NCBI GenBank assembly: GCA_021927905.1
Contig: BLLK01000045.1
Coordinates: 2,666,001-2,730,000 of the forward strand
Origin: Chaetoceros tenuissimus
Lineage: Eukaryota; Bacillariophyta; Thalassiosirophyceae; Chaetocerotales; Chaetocerotaceae
Reading direction: 5' to 3'
DNA: 64,000 bases
Part shown: piece by piece, positions 21,436 to 33,312 of the stretch
Layout: the number at the start of each line of letters is the position of its first letter
Numbering within the stretch: position 1 is the stretch's first letter
Made by a program: the position numbers and the translations under genes
Notes under the pieces: model-generated
The model's input: only the letters and a program-made list of their open reading frames with translations
What the model was told of the DNA's origin: nothing
The model's database searches: none

Positions 21436-22650
21436 ATGACAGGAATCGATAGTGGTATGCAGTGCAGAAAGGAACTTACATTAGTACTAGATTCTGAGGC
21501 TCGAGATGATAGGGATACGACCAATGCGGTGAAACAGAATTATCTACGCTTGGAAAATGAGGAACAGGTTCTTGCAGCAATAGATTCATTAGAATGGAAC
21601 TGTCATGAAGAGAATTTTTCAAATGCCTTGAACATTGCGTATCAGTTGCGCGATAGGATAGATATGAATACTGACGAACTCGGCAATGAGAAATCATGGA
21701 CCACCAATGATTCTATTGTATATCTAATCTATGAAAAGCTTCTTTCAACACTATTGGCTAAAAGAGATTACTCCGAAATTCTCAAATGTCATGAAGATCT
21801 CATGAAGAAAAGTGAACAAAAAGGGGTTGGCTTCAGTTTCAGATTCTACTACTACATGGCAATGCTTTGGATTCCTAAAGCAAAAGTGATTCTTCTTCCA
21901 GACTTTATCGACCATTTCAAGTTGTATATTGAGCGAATGACTTCTTTAGAACCAAGAGTGATGCAGCAGCATTTTAGAGATGATTTTCGATGCTGTTTGA
22001 TTAGGACTTCGAATACTTTGCTTCAAATGAAGTATTTCAATGCCTTGGCATCCATACTTGAGGCATTTCCTTCCAAGTACTCTGCTGATACTACACATAT
22101 TTACATTAGAGACTGTGCAAATTTGCAAAGATGCATCGTTGATAGTGCTTTATCTCGCCAAGATCGTATCATGATGCTTCAAACTGTATGTAAATCTTTT
22201 GATGTTGGATATTTTGAATGCCCAAGTTTAATCTTGGCACAACTATCTTTCCTTCAAAAGAAAGAATTAAAAGGAAAATGTCATGTAGAGCATATGAGAG
22301 ATTTTCTTGATACAAAATGGAAAAATTTCAAGAATCAGTGTTTTACTTGTAATGACAAAGTTGCAAGCTTTGACTCACATTTTCTTTGCAAGGGGTGTAG
22401 AGTTGCCTGCTTTTGTAGCAAAGATCATCAGCATCAGTCATTCAAAAATCATTTTGTACATTGCTATGATGTTGGACATGAACTTCTGTGCCCTCTTATG
22501 AATGCTCATCGGATTCTTCGCTTTGCAGCTGACGAAGACATGGAAACTTGTGAACAGAATTTTCAAAGAGTGTGCGATGTCTGGGTTCAAAAGAGTATAG
22601 GATTAGCTAAAGAGTGTGTACCAATCAAGATCAAGAAGCGTAGGGGATAA
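21436..22650 (+). CDS. MYND-type zinc finger protein
   Basis: Single exon, 404 residues. The first 280 residues are alpha-helical (TPR-like spacing such as YEKLLSTLLAKRDYSEILKCHEDLMKK), with no family I can name. A MYND finger sits at about residues 295-345: CFTC, CKGC, then CFCSKDHQ, H and C. The position that is normally the Cys before Gln (CQ) is His here (DHQ), still a potential zinc ligand. MYND fingers mediate protein interaction, often with proline-rich partners. The role is otherwise unknown. The basic tail is KIKKRRG. Confidence 0.8.
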   Translation: MTGIDSGMQCRKELTLVLDSEARDDRDTTNAVKQNYLRLENEEQVLAAIDSLEWNCHEENFSNALNIAYQLRDRIDMNTDELGNEKSWTTNDSIVYLIYEKLLSTLLAKRDYSEILKCHEDLMKKSEQKGVGFSFRFYYYMAMLWIPKAKVILLPDFIDHFKLYIERMTSLEPRVMQQHFRDDFRCCLIRTSNTLLQMKYFNALASILEAFPSKYSADTTHIYIRDCANLQRCIVDSALSRQDRIMMLQTVCKSFDVGYFECPSLILAQLSFLQKKELKGKCHVEHMRDFLDTKWKNFKNQCFTCNDKVASFDSHFLCKGCRVACFCSKDHQHQSFKNHFVHCYDVGHELLCPLMNAHRILRFAADEDMETCEQNFQRVCDVWVQKSIGLAKECVPIKIKKRRG

Positions 22651-22819
22651 AAGCTTTAGAAAATTGAAGAACAGGGGAGTTCTTCGAAATAGGAAAATTC
22701 GATAGCATTACTTTTGTAAATAATTTTTGCATTGCAATCCTAGCTGTAAACTATAAATTGAATTTTGTATCAGTCTGTACTTAGAACTAGCTTCATGTTT
22801 TCCAAAAAAACATTCTTCT

Positions 22820-24676
22820 TTATACATTTACTGCTGTGCTTTTGTTTTCCATTCCATCTAGGAATTTGTCAGACCCGAGAGCAGTGAGTGACTCGCTCAT
22901 TTGATCTACCTTTCGCTTCATTTCAACCTGATATGCTTCCATCTTTTGTCTCAACTCTGGGCGACTTCCACATAAAGATCTAACAGCCAAAAGACCAGCA
23001 TTCATAGCATTTCCAATAGCAACAGTTGCAACTGGAATTCCTCTTGGCATTTGCACAATACTCAAAAGAGAATCTTGTCCATTCAAGGTTGATGTCTTGA
23101 TTGGGACTCCAACGACTGGTAAAGGAGTCATCGCTGCTACCATTCCTGGTAGATGCGCTGCTCCCCCTGCACCTGCGATTATTACCTGTAATCCTCTTGA
23201 AGCCGCGCTACGACTGTAGGAACAAAGTTTATCTGGTGTACGATGAGCAGAAACAATATCAACTTCATATGGGATATTGAATTCCTTCATAATTTCGACT
23301 GCAGCTTGCATAGTTGGTAAATCGCTCTGAGATCCCATAATAATTCCAACCAGAGGGGAGGAACCAAGTCCTCCAGGAATGACCGACTCCGAAATATCTT
23401 CTAATTTCAATAATTCAGAAAGCGATTTGTCAAGTTCTCCGTGTGAATCTGCAGTTAAGTTGATATGACCCATTTTTCTTCCAGCTCTACATCCTTCTTT
23501 TCCATACCAATGCACTGTTGCTCTTGACATGGAAAGTGCTGCATTTGATCCCTTCATTGTGTCTTCCACAGTGCCCGACTTTGCACCAAGAACATTTACC
23601 ACTAGATGTTTTGTTAGATAAAGTAGAGATATAAACTCTTCAGAAACTGATCGAAACTACTTACTCGCAGCAGCACCAACAGCAAGATTTGTATCACCAA
23701 GTGGTAAACCACACACAGCTCTCAAGTGATTTTCGAATTGTGACACCGCACATGCATCCTGAGTATAGTGTCCAGTATTATGAGGTCTTGGTGCTACTTC
23801 ATTCAATAGAACATCCAATTTCCCATCATTTTCAGCAATGAAAAGTTCAACACCAAAAACTCCAGACGCACCGTCACCAAGAGCCTTTATAGCTTTAGAA
23901 GCAATATCTTCACACTTTTGCCTCAACTCAATTGGAACTCCTCTAGCAGGAGCAAGTACTACTCTGCAAATAGAGTCTGTTTGAATTGCTGTGACAGCTG
24001 GGTATGCACTAGTTTCTCCGTTAGAAGAGCGTACTACCATAACAGCAACTTCAGAATGAAAATTAATCCAACCTTCTGCATACAAAGGTAGATCCTTTCC
24101 ATCTTCACTTTTGATTCCAAGACTTTCAAGAGCAGCTGAAATCGATGTATCTGAAGTGTCTTTTAGAACAGCGTTTCCACGTCCATCGTATGCACCAAGA
24201 CGAGATTTAAGCATAAGTGGCAATCCAAATTTTGATGCTGCATCCCGAATAGCATCTGCACTTGGAATATTAACATATGGTGGAAGAGGGATTCCATGTT
24301 TTGCAAAGTGCTCCTTTTGTGCAAATTTATCCTGGATGATTTTTACTACTCTTCCTGATGGTTGAACATTGACCCCTTCTTGTTCCATCTTCTCCAAGAC
24401 ATCAGTTCCAATATGTTCAATTTCGCATGTTACCACATCACAACTTTTGGCCAATTCCCGTAGCATATTTTCATCGTTAAGTCCCCCCTTCAAAACAGTA
24501 GATGTTTTTCCAGCTACAGCAGCTGCTGGGCAATTCTCCCCACTTGGATCCAAGAAAGACATTTGAATGTTTAGGCGAGGAGCCTCTAGAGCCATCATGC
24601 GGCCCAATTGACCTCCTCCAATACAGCCTACACGAAGAGATTTTGGCTCGGTTGGTAGCTTAGCTGGTGCGCTCAT
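22820..24676 (-). CDS. ADE2: Phosphoribosylaminoimidazole carboxylase, PurK-PurE fusion
   Basis: Two exons: 24676-23665 and 23601-22820; 597 residues. It catalyses carboxylation of AIR to CAIR in purine synthesis. The N-terminal PurK ATP-grasp half shows [33 protein letters not shown] and [14 protein letters not shown]; the splice rebuilds GAAA-MVNVLG. The C-terminal PurE half shows [29 protein letters not shown] and [21 protein letters not shown]. The order PurK then PurE is that of fungal ADE2 and plant enzymes, unlike animal PAICS. No clear plastid presequence is visible; a short N-terminal extension ([13 protein letters not shown]) precedes the core. Confidence 0.96.
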
Positions 24677-24970
24677 ATTTCTCTAACTTCTCAAGTTTGA
24701 TATTTGTGATATTAGATGGATTCTTTGTTCATTTTATTTTGTATCTTATGAAAACTGAGTGGAATAAGTGGATATGAGATTTGAGCTCAGAACCTAATTG
24801 ACAATGAGAACCCTGAACAATTTCTCAATCAATCGTGAATCGTGATGTCAAAAACAATGACACCTTGAAACTTTGCCTTCATTTTCTTAGATTTTCCTCG
24901 ATGATTGAAGTTCTGGTGAAGGGAGTGATTCCTATATGCAACATAAATAAAGGAAAAAGAAGCCGCTACT

Positions 24971-25490
24971 ATGATTGATAAATCACTAAACCTCGCAAGA
25001 CGCCTCACACAGAGGAACGAAGTGGACCTTTTACAGGAAAGATTCACTGATGAAGGTGAGTGCTCTCTACCGCTGCGGTGTGATCCTTTTTGCATAATAT
25101 ATATTTTCATCTCACCATCTTTTCGTTGTTCCATACCTATAAACCAAAGATATCAAGTATACTGAAAATTTCTGTGAGGCATTAGCTCAGAAATTGGGTG
25201 CTAGACAAGATATTCCAGATGAGTGTAGATCCTATGACAGCGTCAAAATGATTCTAAATAGACGTGAAGCTGTTCGTGGAGCTGCAGCTGTTGCATTTGA
25301 GGTAAGAAAGATATACATGATAAATTCTTTGCAAATTTCTTACAAGATTCAACTCTAAAACTATAACCATAAATAGGGAATGACACCAGCTGAAGCACAA
25401 GCTGCAATGGCGGCCAGAGAGAAGGGCCATTTGAATCCAATGCAGATTCAGAGACGCATGACAAACAGGAACAAGACTAGAGTATGGTAG
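24971..25490 (+). CDS. Small conserved-looking protein of unknown function
   Basis: Three exons: 24971-25055, 25150-25301 and 25377-25490; 116 residues. The splice phases agree and all junctions are GT-AG. The protein starts MIDKSLNLARRLTQRNEVDLLQ and contains MILNRREAVRGAAAVAFEGMTPAEAQAAM and a basic C-terminus (QIQRRMTNRNKTRVW). The Arg-rich amphipathic start could be a mitochondrial targeting signal. I do not recognise the family. It is head-to-head with the ADE2-like gene (294 bp apart). Confidence 0.7.
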
Positions 25491-26454
25491 AAACCAGTCG
25501 CAGTCCGTGATATTCATTAGTTACATGCTTTTACGATTCCTTTCTTACAAAAGTATATCTCTATCATGAACTCATTTGAAACGTCTATCAAAAACAAGTT
25601 TGAGTCCAACTAATGTTGGGCTCGAACACAGATGGATGCTGTTCTGATTAGTTCGATATTATATTTAGGATGTATAAGAAGCCTATAAACGGATTCGATT
25701 CTGTTTCTGTTTTATCCTGAGTTGCTTCTTCTTCACGCTACGGTCTCAGATGGATCTCACACGATCTTCTTCTAAATCAAGATGTAGCTCCGAGTTCACG
25801 TAGTGATGAAAATAAATCTTCTTCAAATAAATAGGAATAATTTTATAAAAAAGGTATAAGAATTACGTAGATATATACGTAGTCTTGACCACTTTTCCAA
25901 ATCAATTTGTTTCTTCTAATTTCCTTCCCTCATGAAATTCGTGGTCTCATAAGCATGGTGATTAGCTCCTTGGAGATCAAAATTCTCTATTTGAACCGGT
26001 AGATCGATTCAATTACTCCTACAAGTTGAGACAACCATATCATGCTTGTACGCAGATGGAAAATAGGATTATTACATTTCCCCAAATTCAGCATGCATGT
26101 AATGCAGTATGTACGTTTTAGAGGTTTGACTTTGTTGCTCATCACTATGATTATGATTACATTTAAACTGCAACCATTTGAGGAATTATTAAAATTAGAT
26201 CCATTGATGTCACGGAGGGTGCACCGAAGAATTCACTTGATTGCATAAACCATGAACTGCTTCCAAGTAAGTATACTACAAAAAATATATTAAATTCGAT
26301 TTTCAAGTATTACTTTAATTCTTGTGTTGAAGACATGCCATAGAACATCATCTTTCATTTCACATCACTTTCATTACTTTTAAAAAATTAAATGGAAATC
26401 CATTTTAGCAACTATAATGTTTCAGAAGTAAGTGCTGTATTCTCCAAAAATAAA
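25491..26454. other. Intergenic, no gene seen
   Basis: About 960 bp of AT-rich sequence between two converging genes. Short ORFs only (one of 68 codons at 26042) with no recognisable features. Confidence 0.5.
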
Positions 26455-27005
26455 TTATTCCGCACATCTATTAGGGCCAGTTTTTGGTGCATCTTTCACT
26501 ACATTCATTGTTCTATTTACTGCTGGATTCTTTGATTCCGGATCTGTAGTTTTGACAAATTGGTAAAGGGCTACGAAACCTCCAAGTCCTCCAAGCCATG
26601 AAAGAATTCCTTCTTTACTGCTTACATGTTGGCAATCGTAGTCGAGAGCCAACTCTGGTGCTACACCATCATCCCACACTGCATCGTTGTTTTCAACAAG
26701 CTATGAAAAATGGAAAAATGTGAGTTTCTTGTTACAACTAGCTAATGAAAAGAATCGTCTATTGGAGATTTACTTGGATTTTCTAGATTGATATTCAAGG
26801 CCATTAAATACATTTTCATTTTGTACTGTGATCCTTCATTTCTGGATGGAGTAATTGCTCACTACCTTACCTTTTGTGTTGGTACTGGACTTCTAGCGAA
26901 TGGAGGAAGAGGAGGAGAAGCACCTCCTCTCAACGACGACTGATTTGCGCGTGTTGCGACTACTGATCTCCTAACGAGTGGAGCGAGACTACGAACAGAA
27001 GACAT
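26455..27005 (-). CDS. Probable mitochondrial complex I subunit (NDUFB8/ASHI-like)
   Basis: Two exons: 27005-26871 and 26700-26455; 126 residues. The N-terminus (MSSVRSLAPLVRRSVVATRA) is a typical Arg/Ser mitochondrial presequence. Downstream are VWDDGVAPE, then a single membrane segment (LSWLGGLGGFVALYQF) and a short hydrophilic tail. The order WDDG..PE, D, W.GGLG.F resembles NDUFB8/ASHI accessory subunits of NADH dehydrogenase as I recall them from plants. The family call is tentative because the protein is short. Confidence 0.55.
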
Positions 27006-27388
27006 GATGAAGATGGGCTTTGAATGGATGGAATAGAGTAATTGCTTCGAGTACTACTAAAGAAAGCTGCAGTTGATACTAAGGTCTAGGTGCAAGTAGT
27101 CGACTACTAGCTAGTAGTTTCAGTTGTGTAAACACTGGTAAGCTCGCTAGCTTTCAGTTGCTTTGTTTTCTGGCTAGGGCCTTATTTGCACCTATTTGGC
27201 TAGCTATTTAAATGGGACTAAAAAACACACTTATACCCACAACAAGACTCACTTTATAAAAATGAGCAAAGATCAAAGCTGCTGTGAGGTGAAAAACAAA
27301 AACTTCATTCTCAAGAAAGAGATGATGCTCAATCACATTCAACCTTGGCGATATCGAGCATAAGAAAATATTTACACTGCAAAAGGTC
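27006..27388. other. Promoter region, no gene seen
   Basis: Sequence between the complex I-like gene start and the tRNA. It has several CTAGCTAG/TAGCTAG-type repeats around 27108-27215. No ORF of note. Confidence 0.45.
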
Positions 27389-27462
27389 TAGCCTCGGTGG
27401 GGGTCGAACCCACGACCTTGGGTTTATTAGACCCACGCTCTAACCAACTGAGCTACGAAGCC
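27389..27462 (-). tRNA. trnI(aat): tRNA-Ile(AAT)
   Basis: The 74-nt reverse complement folds as a full cloverleaf. The acceptor GGCTTCG pairs with CGAGGCT (two G-U pairs). The D-arm carries TAGCTCAGTTGG (A box), the anticodon stem is TGGGT/ACCCA with loop CTAATAA (anticodon AAT, read as IAU), and the T-arm is GTGGG-TTCGACC-CCCAC (B box). There is no intron and the discriminator is A. CCA is not encoded. Confidence 0.96.
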
Positions 27463-27717
27463 GTGTTGAAACATGGAGGTCTGCTACCAAATCTAAAGTA
27501 ATTTATTGGAACAATTCATTTTCTATGCCTCCTTTGTTACTTGGCACCTAATGCAAACATCATTTCCATTGTTTATGTTTTATCACATGTGTATATAACA
27601 CTTATTCATATCTCGGGCTAGGACAAATATATAGTTCAGTGTGACTGTGGAAAGAGAGGAAAAGAGTTGGATCAAGCTTTTTCGATAGCTAGTACAAACA
27701 CTTTTATTCAAAAAGAA

Positions 27718-29189
27718 ATGAAGTCATCTCGAAAAAGGGTCAGCATTTCGCATGTAATTACAATATTCGTTATACTTCTCGTTTGTCTCCATGCATATTT
27801 GGTATCGATTGTGGCAAAACATGTCACAAAAGAGTCGGGGACAGTGGTACACAAGGATCATTTGAACAACTATCAAAATGGAAAACATCGTGGGAGCGCA
27901 TTGGAAGGCGAAAAATACTTGAGTAATACTGCATTTCCCATTGATGCTATTGACAAGGATCGCATAGAAAAAGAATCTCTTCCTATAGATGATACATCAT
28001 TTCCGAAAGCTACAATTGCATATGGTAAGTAAAGTCGCTGTCATTTTTTATATCTTTATTTCTGTTCTAGATTCATATGAATTGATCTCTATTCTTTATT
28101 CTAGCAATTTCCTTGACGGGATGCGGTTCAAATTACCTTGTAGACGGAGCAGCTGTCTTGAAGCATTCAATTGAATTATCATCATATCCACTAAATAAAG
28201 AGAGCAAGTACGCGTCAAAGATGTTTGCATTTGTTCATCCCGAAGCTGAAAAGTGCTCTGCACCATTGAAAACTCTTGGATATGAAATACTCATCAAAGA
28301 GACTCCAATTGATGCATCCAAAATAAGAGGAGATTTTCTTCGGGAAAAAGTTGTCCAGAGTGGATGTTGTCAGGAAAAGGAATTTCTAAAATTATATACG
28401 TATACTTTGACAGAATATCCTGTTGCGGTTCATTTGGATATTGATGTATTGATTCTTCAACCTTTCGATGATTTGTATGATGCCATGATTGAAGGGACGA
28501 GGGGTAAAATTCCAATAATGCACAATCAGACTGCCCCTGATGATATACAAGCATTCTATACAAAGGACTATAACATGGCAACTCCGATGCACAAGCATCC
28601 TGGAGTTCAGGGAGGAATGCTTATTGTCAAACCAAATTTGAGTTATTTCGAAGAATATCGAGAGATCATCCTTGAGGGAGATTTCCGGAAAGGACAAGGT
28701 TGGAAAGGTGCTTATGGAGGGTATTTTGGAGCGCAGCAAATTCAAGGTTTATGTTCTTACTTTTTTGAAGGGGTACACCCGGGTACAGCTGTGGAATTGA
28801 ATAGATGTATTTATAATAATATGAATGATAACCCCAAGACTGTCAAAAAGTCATTTGGAAAGAATAAGAATGAAACCATGGTTTGTCGAGATACTTTGAA
28901 ACGAGATGGAGAAGGACCATGTGAAGACTGTAGGGATTATGATTTCAGTAGGGTAAAATCGGCTCACTTTACTCTATGCCAAAAGCCATGGGTCTGTCCA
29001 CTGTTCGTCTTGTCTAGAAAAGGCTTATGCAGCGAATTTCAACGAAGATGGTTCGAAGTAAGAAAAGATTGGGAATCAAAGAATGGCCTTGAAACGAGTA
29101 CAGTAGGAGTAGATTTCCATAACGATGTATTTCAAGGCATGTGTAAATCAGGAGGTGAGGCTGGTTACGTGAACATTAAAATAAGCTGA
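27718..29189 (+). CDS. GT8-like glycosyltransferase, type II membrane protein
   Basis: Two exons: 27718-28024 and 28105-29189; 463 residues. The start is the first ATG (MKSSRKRVSISH), followed by a membrane anchor (VITIFVILLVCLHAYLVSIVA), so a Golgi lumenal enzyme is expected. The core shows HLDIDVLILQPFD, the D-x-D nucleotide-sugar/Mn2+ site of glycogenin-type GT8 enzymes, and PGVQGGMLIVKPN, the acceptor-side motif. The C-terminal part is Cys-rich (CEDCRDYDF, CQKPWVCP). Donor and acceptor sugars cannot be deduced. Its stop lies 3 bp from that of the kinase gene on the other strand. Confidence 0.82.
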
Positions 29190-29192
29190 GCA

Positions 29193-31093
29193 TTAATTTT
29201 CATTCTTCCTTTTAAAAAGCTTTTTCAGACCTTTCTTCTTCTTTTTCAATATCCCAGCCGATGGATCGCCTTCTACGTAGGATGTATCTTTATCTCCTTC
29301 TTCGTGAATATGAAAATTGTCGAAGTTCAAATTGTCTGCATCCATACTACCAAAATCCCTGTTAGCATTTGATACTGCTTGCATGATGTTCTTATCACCT
29401 ATTGCCTTCCCAAATGATAGAGACCCGTCATCTGATCCAAATGTATCAAAGCCGCTCCCGTTATCTGATGCAAAATCAAACATGCCTTCATTTGAAAGCT
29501 CAGAAGATTCATAATCTTCCTTAAATGCACTGAACGTATCACCAGCGACATGAAACGGATCAAAACCAATATCATCACTTTGAAATGCAAAATTGCTATT
29601 TGCAAAAGTTTCGTCAAATGTATTTGAAGTTGTAGCTGTGCTTGATTTAGGTTTTCGTATCTTGGAAGAAGTTCTGCTTAATGGAATACTTCCATCTACA
29701 CCCCCACTTTGGGCAGCTTTTCTTCTTCTCGCTGCTGCTGAATTTGGATTGAGCTTTTTGGCCTCTACTGGTTTCTTTTCTTGTAGATTCTCACCATGAA
29801 TCCCCTGACCATCAGTTCTGTAAGTCCCCACCCTTTCTTTCTTTGGTTTTCGTGTGCTCACCTCTTTCCCTGGTTTTGAGGAGTGCTTTCGAGGAGGGAG
29901 GGGACGATCCGAATATATTGCCGATAGACAAAGTATTACTTCAGTCATATCGGCCCGTTCTCTGCAGTCTACTGTCAACATTCTATTAATCAATTCTGCT
30001 AAATCATCTCCATATGGATTATCATCAGGAATCTTGTAATTACAAGATAAAATGGCCAAGTTCGAACCTTCTTCAAAACAATTTTGCAAAAATGCCAATG
30101 AATATAGACAGCAACCTAAAGCCCATACATCAGTACTGAAGTGAAAATTTGTGAATAAGGTCTGACTGTCAAAAGTGTATGGATAGATGATGCTAGTGCA
30201 TATTCTGACTCACCTCTGTGTTAATTTCTTTGACATGTATAAATCTACCATTTCTGGGCTTCGAAACATTTGGGTTGTTGTCTTTTCAATCACTTCTTCC
30301 GCTTCAGTTCGAGCTCGGCTAGTTCTCAAATCTACATGCCCAAACACTGCACTTCCAAAATCACACAATTTGTACGCCCCATTTTTCACCAAAAAGTTGA
30401 CAGGTTTTAAATCTCGATGAACAATTGGTGGACGTTGAGCATGTAAATATGAAACAGCATTGCATATTTGCCCAAAGGCTATGATTAGCGATTGTAAATC
30501 AAATCGCCGATGACTCATTTTTAATTGATTACAGACATCAAGTGCTGTGCCCCCTTCACAGTACTCCATTAAAATAAGGTGCTGTGGTTTCGACGAATAT
30601 TGTCCACTATGACCATGCGATTTAGTTTGCCGAGCTTGTATTTCATTAGGTATTGGAGATGGTATAGATCTATAGCAAGTATCATACATTCGTACTATAC
30701 TCGGATGTGACAATCTTGATAGTAGTTTTGCTTCTTTTTCTGCAATATCACGCTGTTGTCTGCTATGTATAGACGTTATTTTCAGAACAAAGTGTTCAAC
30801 TGAGTGCGTCATTAAACTATCTGTATTTGAATTTGATCCATTTGTATGATTTTCATCTTCAGAAATATCTTTTACGAGAAAGACGTATGAAAACCCACCT
30901 ATAACATGAAACATTAGATCTGTCCTCACGACTTGTATGAATCATCATCATTGCTCATGTTTTCTTCATGTTGTTGTTACTTACCTTCCCCTAGTTGACG
31001 AATCACACTCGTGACCCTCCTATTTATTGTTATTTTTTCCCCTACGAGTTGTGGCCCTAGTTCTCCTGGGGTAGCGTCATTTCCCCTTTGCAT
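29193..31093 (-). CDS. NAK/GAK-type Ser/Thr protein kinase
   Basis: Three exons: 31093-30985, 30898-30214 and 30135-29193; 578 residues. The joins rebuild GEG-GFSYVF (glycine loop) and LTQS-TDVWALG. Kinase motifs are FVLKI (ATP lysine), HRDLKPVN (catalytic loop), CDFGSA (metal site) and TTQMFRSPEMVDLY (activation segment), the last typical of the AAK1/GAK/Ark/Prk1 (NAK) family that phosphorylates clathrin adaptor mu subunits. There is a long insert (residues about 60-75) before the lysine. The C-terminal 250 residues are disordered and contain FDPF (an AP-2 ear DPF-type motif), repeated acidic F-x-x-F patterns and a polylysine end (KKKKGLKKLFKRK). An endocytosis or trafficking role is inferred. 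Confidence 0.88.
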
Positions 31094-31563
31094 TTTGATT
31101 TGTTGTAAGTACGAGAATGTGGACTAGTAACTTTGAGTTATAGGTGCAATGCTTCCTTATTATCGTACACTCGATCCTTTAGAGTGCACTGGAAGAAACT
31201 ACTGGAGCTAGCAATCTAAATACCTCCTAAATACGAAATACTTCCTTTGTTAAAGTGACTTTAGTGAGCAACACAGATGTAGATCAATGATACCAATGAA
31301 TAAATACCGTGAATCCAAGAGATAGATGATGATTAGACAGGCACTTGTGTTTGTGAGGAGGAGTTTGGATGAAAGACTGAATCTTGCTTCTACCACAGGA
31401 CTTACATGAGAAAGTGATATCAAAACCTATTATTTGACGCTTCTAAAAAATATCCGTATTCTCACAGTAATCAAAGAAGGATAACTTTTGCCTTCATGCC
31501 TTCATGTATAATTGCATAATAAAAAACTAAGCACCCACATACCACTGAAGTGTAATATAAGCA
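31094..31563. other. Divergent promoter, no gene seen
   Basis: 470 bp between the kinase gene (-) and FIP1 (+). No ORF or structured RNA recognised. Confidence 0.45.
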
Positions 31564-33102
31564 ATGGGGCGCAAAAAGAGAAAGGTGGAGGTAGTAGCCG
31601 ATGCTCCAATCCCGAAAAAAGAAAAGATCGAGGATCCAAGAATAGCTGCAAACAACGCTAACCTAGTATGTCAACCTATCAATTCCGATGGACCTTCTTT
31701 GATCCAGAGTCTGCTTCCTCCTGAACAACAAAAAGAACTTCCAAAGAAAGATGAAAAGAAAAAAGAGGATGAAGCGCCCAAAAAGAGTGGCTATGCCATG
31801 ACTTCTCACTCTGCAGATTTAATCTCGGAAGATATTTATATCTCGGATGGCTCAGAGGACGAAGAAGAGACTGAAAATCATGAACCGCTTGAGTTGAATC
31901 TCACAGCTTCTAAAATGGGTTTGATGAGGAGAGGTATGGGGGCTCAGTCTTTTCAGCCGAGAACATGGGTGCGTCAGACACAAGCGAGTACCGATGATAA
32001 GCAGGAGGAAGATGGTGATCAAAAAGATGATAAGGGTGAGGATGAAGCTATGGAAGTATCTGATGATGACGAAGACAAAAAGAAAGAAGCTATGCTTGAA
32101 AATATGGATCCTTCCCAACGTGCCGCCTATCTTTTGGCTGAAAAACAAAGGAAGATAGAAGAGGCAAAAGAGTTAAAACGGAAACTTGAAAGTTCTGAGA
32201 ATGCTGGTAGAGATCCATGTTTATTTTCAAAACGTACTGCATTTGATATTCAAATGGACCAAATTGAAGAAAAACCATGGGATAGAAGCGCTGGCGGTAC
32301 AGCTGATATAACTGACTACTTTAATTATGGTATGGGAGAGGAAGATTGGTTAGATTATAGTGAAAGACAAAAGCTAGTGAGACAAGAGTTGACGGATGCT
32401 GCCAGACAGAGGAGATTACCTGACCCTACCATTGTTCCAGTTGTCGCAAAAACTCCTTCAAGACAGGCTCCTCGAGTTGCAGTTGTTGTAAAGAAGAAGA
32501 AGGCTGAGGATGATGATGTAGATCAAGTTGCAGTTGGTCCAACGATGCCAAAGAAGGAGGTCGAAACAGAAGAGAATGGTGACTCGTCATCAGATAAGGA
32601 CGAGAAAGAAGAAAGCTCCACTGTAGCTTCTAAATCAAGTTTACTCGGAGGTGCCTGGGGAGCACCGCCTGGGTCAAAACTTGCAAAACTCATCGAGGAG
32701 CAAGAAAATGCAAATAGTAATCCTGTTCCTCAACCGCCAACAGGACCAGTATCTCCAGATAAAGGTTCTCGCTGGGATGGGGATAATAGATACAATGATG
32801 ATCAAGGACACTATGGTGGAGGATTTCATGGTGGAAACCATGGAGATAGAGGTTTCCATCAACAACCCCATTACGACCGTAACAATTATCACAATGCGCC
32901 ACCTCCACCACCTCCATCTTATGCACCTCCGTCCCATGGACCGCCACATGGACCTCCACCTGATGGTGGAAATTGGCAGAGAGGTTTCCATCAGGGAAGA
33001 GGCAACCAATATCCTCCTCAGAATCAGTATCATGGAGGTAGGGGTGGATATGGAGGTAGAGGTGGATACGGAGGTAGAGGTGGCTATAGAAGGCGTTATT
33101 AA
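31564..33102 (+). CDS. FIP1: FIP1-like pre-mRNA polyadenylation factor
   Basis: Single exon, 512 residues. The signature Fip1 motif is present at about residues 238-275: KPWDRSAGGTADITDYFNYG followed by MGEEDWLDYSERQ. In yeast and animals this segment joins poly(A) polymerase to the cleavage/polyadenylation specificity factor. The N-terminus is basic (GRKKRKVE, a nuclear signal) followed by an acidic stretch. The C-terminus is Gly/Arg/Pro-rich (PPPPPPSYAPP, then GGRGGYGGRGG repeats), a probable RNA-binding disordered tail. Confidence 0.92.
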   Translation: MGRKKRKVEVVADAPIPKKEKIEDPRIAANNANLVCQPINSDGPSLIQSLLPPEQQKELPKKDEKKKEDEAPKKSGYAMTSHSADLISEDIYISDGSEDEEETENHEPLELNLTASKMGLMRRGMGAQSFQPRTWVRQTQASTDDKQEEDGDQKDDKGEDEAMEVSDDDEDKKKEAMLENMDPSQRAAYLLAEKQRKIEEAKELKRKLESSENAGRDPCLFSKRTAFDIQMDQIEEKPWDRSAGGTADITDYFNYGMGEEDWLDYSERQKLVRQELTDAARQRRLPDPTIVPVVAKTPSRQAPRVAVVVKKKKAEDDDVDQVAVGPTMPKKEVETEENGDSSSDKDEKEESSTVASKSSLLGGAWGAPPGSKLAKLIEEQENANSNPVPQPPTGPVSPDKGSRWDGDNRYNDDQGHYGGGFHGGNHGDRGFHQQPHYDRNNYHNAPPPPPPSYAPPSHGPPHGPPPDGGNWQRGFHQGRGNQYPPQNQYHGGRGGYGGRGGYGGRGGYRRRY

Positions 33103-33312
33103 AACTCTAAAATTACAGCATGATATCAGTTTGGGAATATAATCTTTTTCTTCTCTTCTTTCAGAAATTCTAGCAACCTATGTTTCTTTTATTTTACCAC
33201 TTCATTTATCTATTTTCTCCATTTACCATTACCGATAAAGTCAGTATTCTTCGCTCTATAGTCATTACTTTCATGGGATATTCGTGTGGCGATATCTTCT
33301 ACGTTTATGAAA

